Positions 9,843-12,500 of a stretch of 12,500 nucleotides of DNA are shown piece after piece (positions within the stretch are counted from its first letter, which is position 1; the number at the start of each line of letters is the position of its first letter). The DNA is from Botryococcus braunii. Taxonomy: Eukaryota > Chlorophyta > Trebouxiophyceae. The position numbers and the translations under genes were made by a program. Under the pieces are notes generated by a model. That model saw only the letters and a program-made list of their open reading frames with translations, was not told where the DNA came from and did not search any database. Where the stretch lies: contig KV908444.1 of the NCBI GenBank assembly GCA_002005505.1, forward strand, positions 212,114 through 224,613. Direction: 5' to 3'.

Positions 9843-10382
9843 AGCATGCTCTTGCATTCTTCCATTGAGACAATTGTTTTGAGACTTGGAAGGACAAGCC
9901 GCTTTTCTTTACTTTGCACGTCCTGAGAGTTTATAGAATGACTCAAGCCTCTGTAATATCAAGAACACACAATTTTTGTACACTTGATAGTAGGAAAGGT
10001 AAAGATATGCAGATCTAAGCCACAAGCGGCTCTTTTCTGTGTCACTAGCAAAAGTCAGCCATATGAAGCTTAGAGAGGTGCAAAAGCACAGTTGTACTGC
10101 AAATGCAGTTATGCTGCAGTGCTCTTACCTAGAATCATCAAGGTATAAGTACCTGTAAATCAGGAAACAAGCCCAGATAGATACGTGAAGTCAGTCAAAC
10201 AGATGGATGCTGTGCCGCCCTGGAAAGGAAATGTAATGGAGCATGCAAGTTATGAAGTTTAACGCTTCAATGTCCTGTGTGTCTTTGAAATACTCTACTT
10301 TTAACGTTACACCACATGATCACAGAGGGTGTGCACTTCATATGCGCGGGCATGTGCACCTACCGTGCGTGCGCATGCACGA

Positions 10383-10452
<70 letters not shown>

Positions 10453-10454
10453 TA

Positions 10455-10523
<69 letters not shown>

Positions 10524-10988
10524 GCCAAAGGGCATGAGGAGACACAGATGCGGAAGGGAGGGTAGGAGCAGGGTTGTGGAGAGAGAAGTGGGTCAACATT
10601 CTGGATGGTTTACCGTTCAAATTGTTTCTCAAAGTATACATGGGTGCTTCCTTTTACTTCACATCACCCGATCAAATGCATGTAAAGAAGTCGGGGCTTT
10701 ATGGTTTCTCACATGAGACTTTTAAAGAAGTATGGATAATTAAAACGTGGAAAAATAGATTCTGACAAACCACTGACTGCTTATAAATCTTACATTGTGA
10801 GCCATCAAGTTTTTTGGCTACCAAGATCCTCTGCTGTCAAAGTCTTGAATCATTTCAAAGCAATGCCTCCGTTGAACAGTGCATGTCCAACTATTACCTC
10901 TTTGCAAGAGACCACGAATGAAATGATCACACAACATTATATGCATTCCCTTTCACACCAGCTGTAGGTAAAGAAAGAACCAAGCTGG
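9843..10988. other. intergenic region between convergent genes
   Basis: This holds the 3' ends of both genes and no supported coding sequence. A GT/GA microsatellite occupies 10386-10516; open frames across it encode only Ser-Leu or Thr-His runs. TTACA at 10790-10794 reads TGTAA on the minus strand and could serve as a poly(A) signal for the GCP4 gene, about 195 nt past its stop. Confidence 0.6.
10386..10516. repeat. compound (GT)n-(GA)n microsatellite
   Basis: A GT dinucleotide run (about 10386-10442) passes directly into a GA run (10443-10516), interrupted by GATAGAGGGA near 10451-10460. The GT part is preceded by GTGCGTGCGCATGCACGAG. The GA part is nearly pure homopurine on this strand. 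Confidence 0.97.
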
Positions 10989-12367
<1,379 letters not shown>

Positions 12368-12500
12368 CTGCCAAACACAGCGACAGTGATATGCTGAGAC
12401 ACTGAACCGCGTTGACCGCAGGTACATAGCTCGGAAGTGTCCATGTCACCCATAATATCTGGGCCTGCCACTGTCACCAAGGGTGGACTGCACTTCATAC
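12368..12500 (-). other. 3' part of an upstream GCP4 intron
   Basis: On the minus strand this ends in CTGTGTTTGGCAG, a good acceptor for the exon starting at 12367. Translation in the continuing frame gives no GCP-like sequence, so the preceding exon lies outside the window. Confidence 0.6.

Noticed and set aside
10307..10641. Open frames rich in Ser-Leu or Thr-His across the microsatellite
   Set aside because: They are translations of dinucleotide repeats and carry no coding signal.

Overview
The window is nuclear DNA from a eukaryote, most likely a green alga. The evidence is a complete beta-tubulin gene in eleven exons with short GT-AG introns and the standard genetic code. From memory, its protein is closest to chlorophyte (Chlamydomonas-type) beta-tubulins. 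The class or order cannot be fixed from the sequence. The tubulin keeps the EGEF tail motif, which suggests a lineage with motile flagella. There are no bacterial-style operons, rRNA or tRNA genes, or CRISPR arrays.

Layout. Positions 1-1601 are mostly non-coding, with one weak candidate exon (86-150), a short tandem repeat and some unsupported open frames. Positions 1607-3799 are a 2,193-bp insertion that is almost one perfect palindrome. It has two 1,087-bp arms, about 98% identical with no indels, around a 19-nt spacer. The ends are TGTTGGG...CCCAACA, flanked by the 5-bp direct duplication CTCCC. Within each arm an outer block (A-x-B-y-C) is repeated nearer the centre as A'B'C', with segments x and y missing. 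Both missing segments begin GTAAGT and end CAG, so the inner block looks like a spliced copy of the outer one. I recognise no transposase, integrase or reverse transcriptase in it. Positions 3805-6757 are non-coding with scattered hairpins and a 23-bp tandem repeat. Positions 6758-6941 hold a compact repeat cluster.

The tubulin gene (7245-9722, +) follows a short upstream region crowded with small palindromes. It ends in an AATAAA poly(A) signal. A 1.27-kb intergenic stretch with a GT/GA microsatellite separates it from a convergent gene on the minus strand (10989-12367). That gene matches the C-terminal end of gamma-tubulin complex protein 4 (GCP4). Its last intron contains a 160-bp alternating purine-pyrimidine tract. 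The remaining GCP4 exons lie beyond the right edge.

The two genes act in the same process. GCP4 is part of the ring complex that nucleates microtubules, and beta-tubulin is half of the subunit that polymerises. The palindromic insertion is the least ordinary part of the window.
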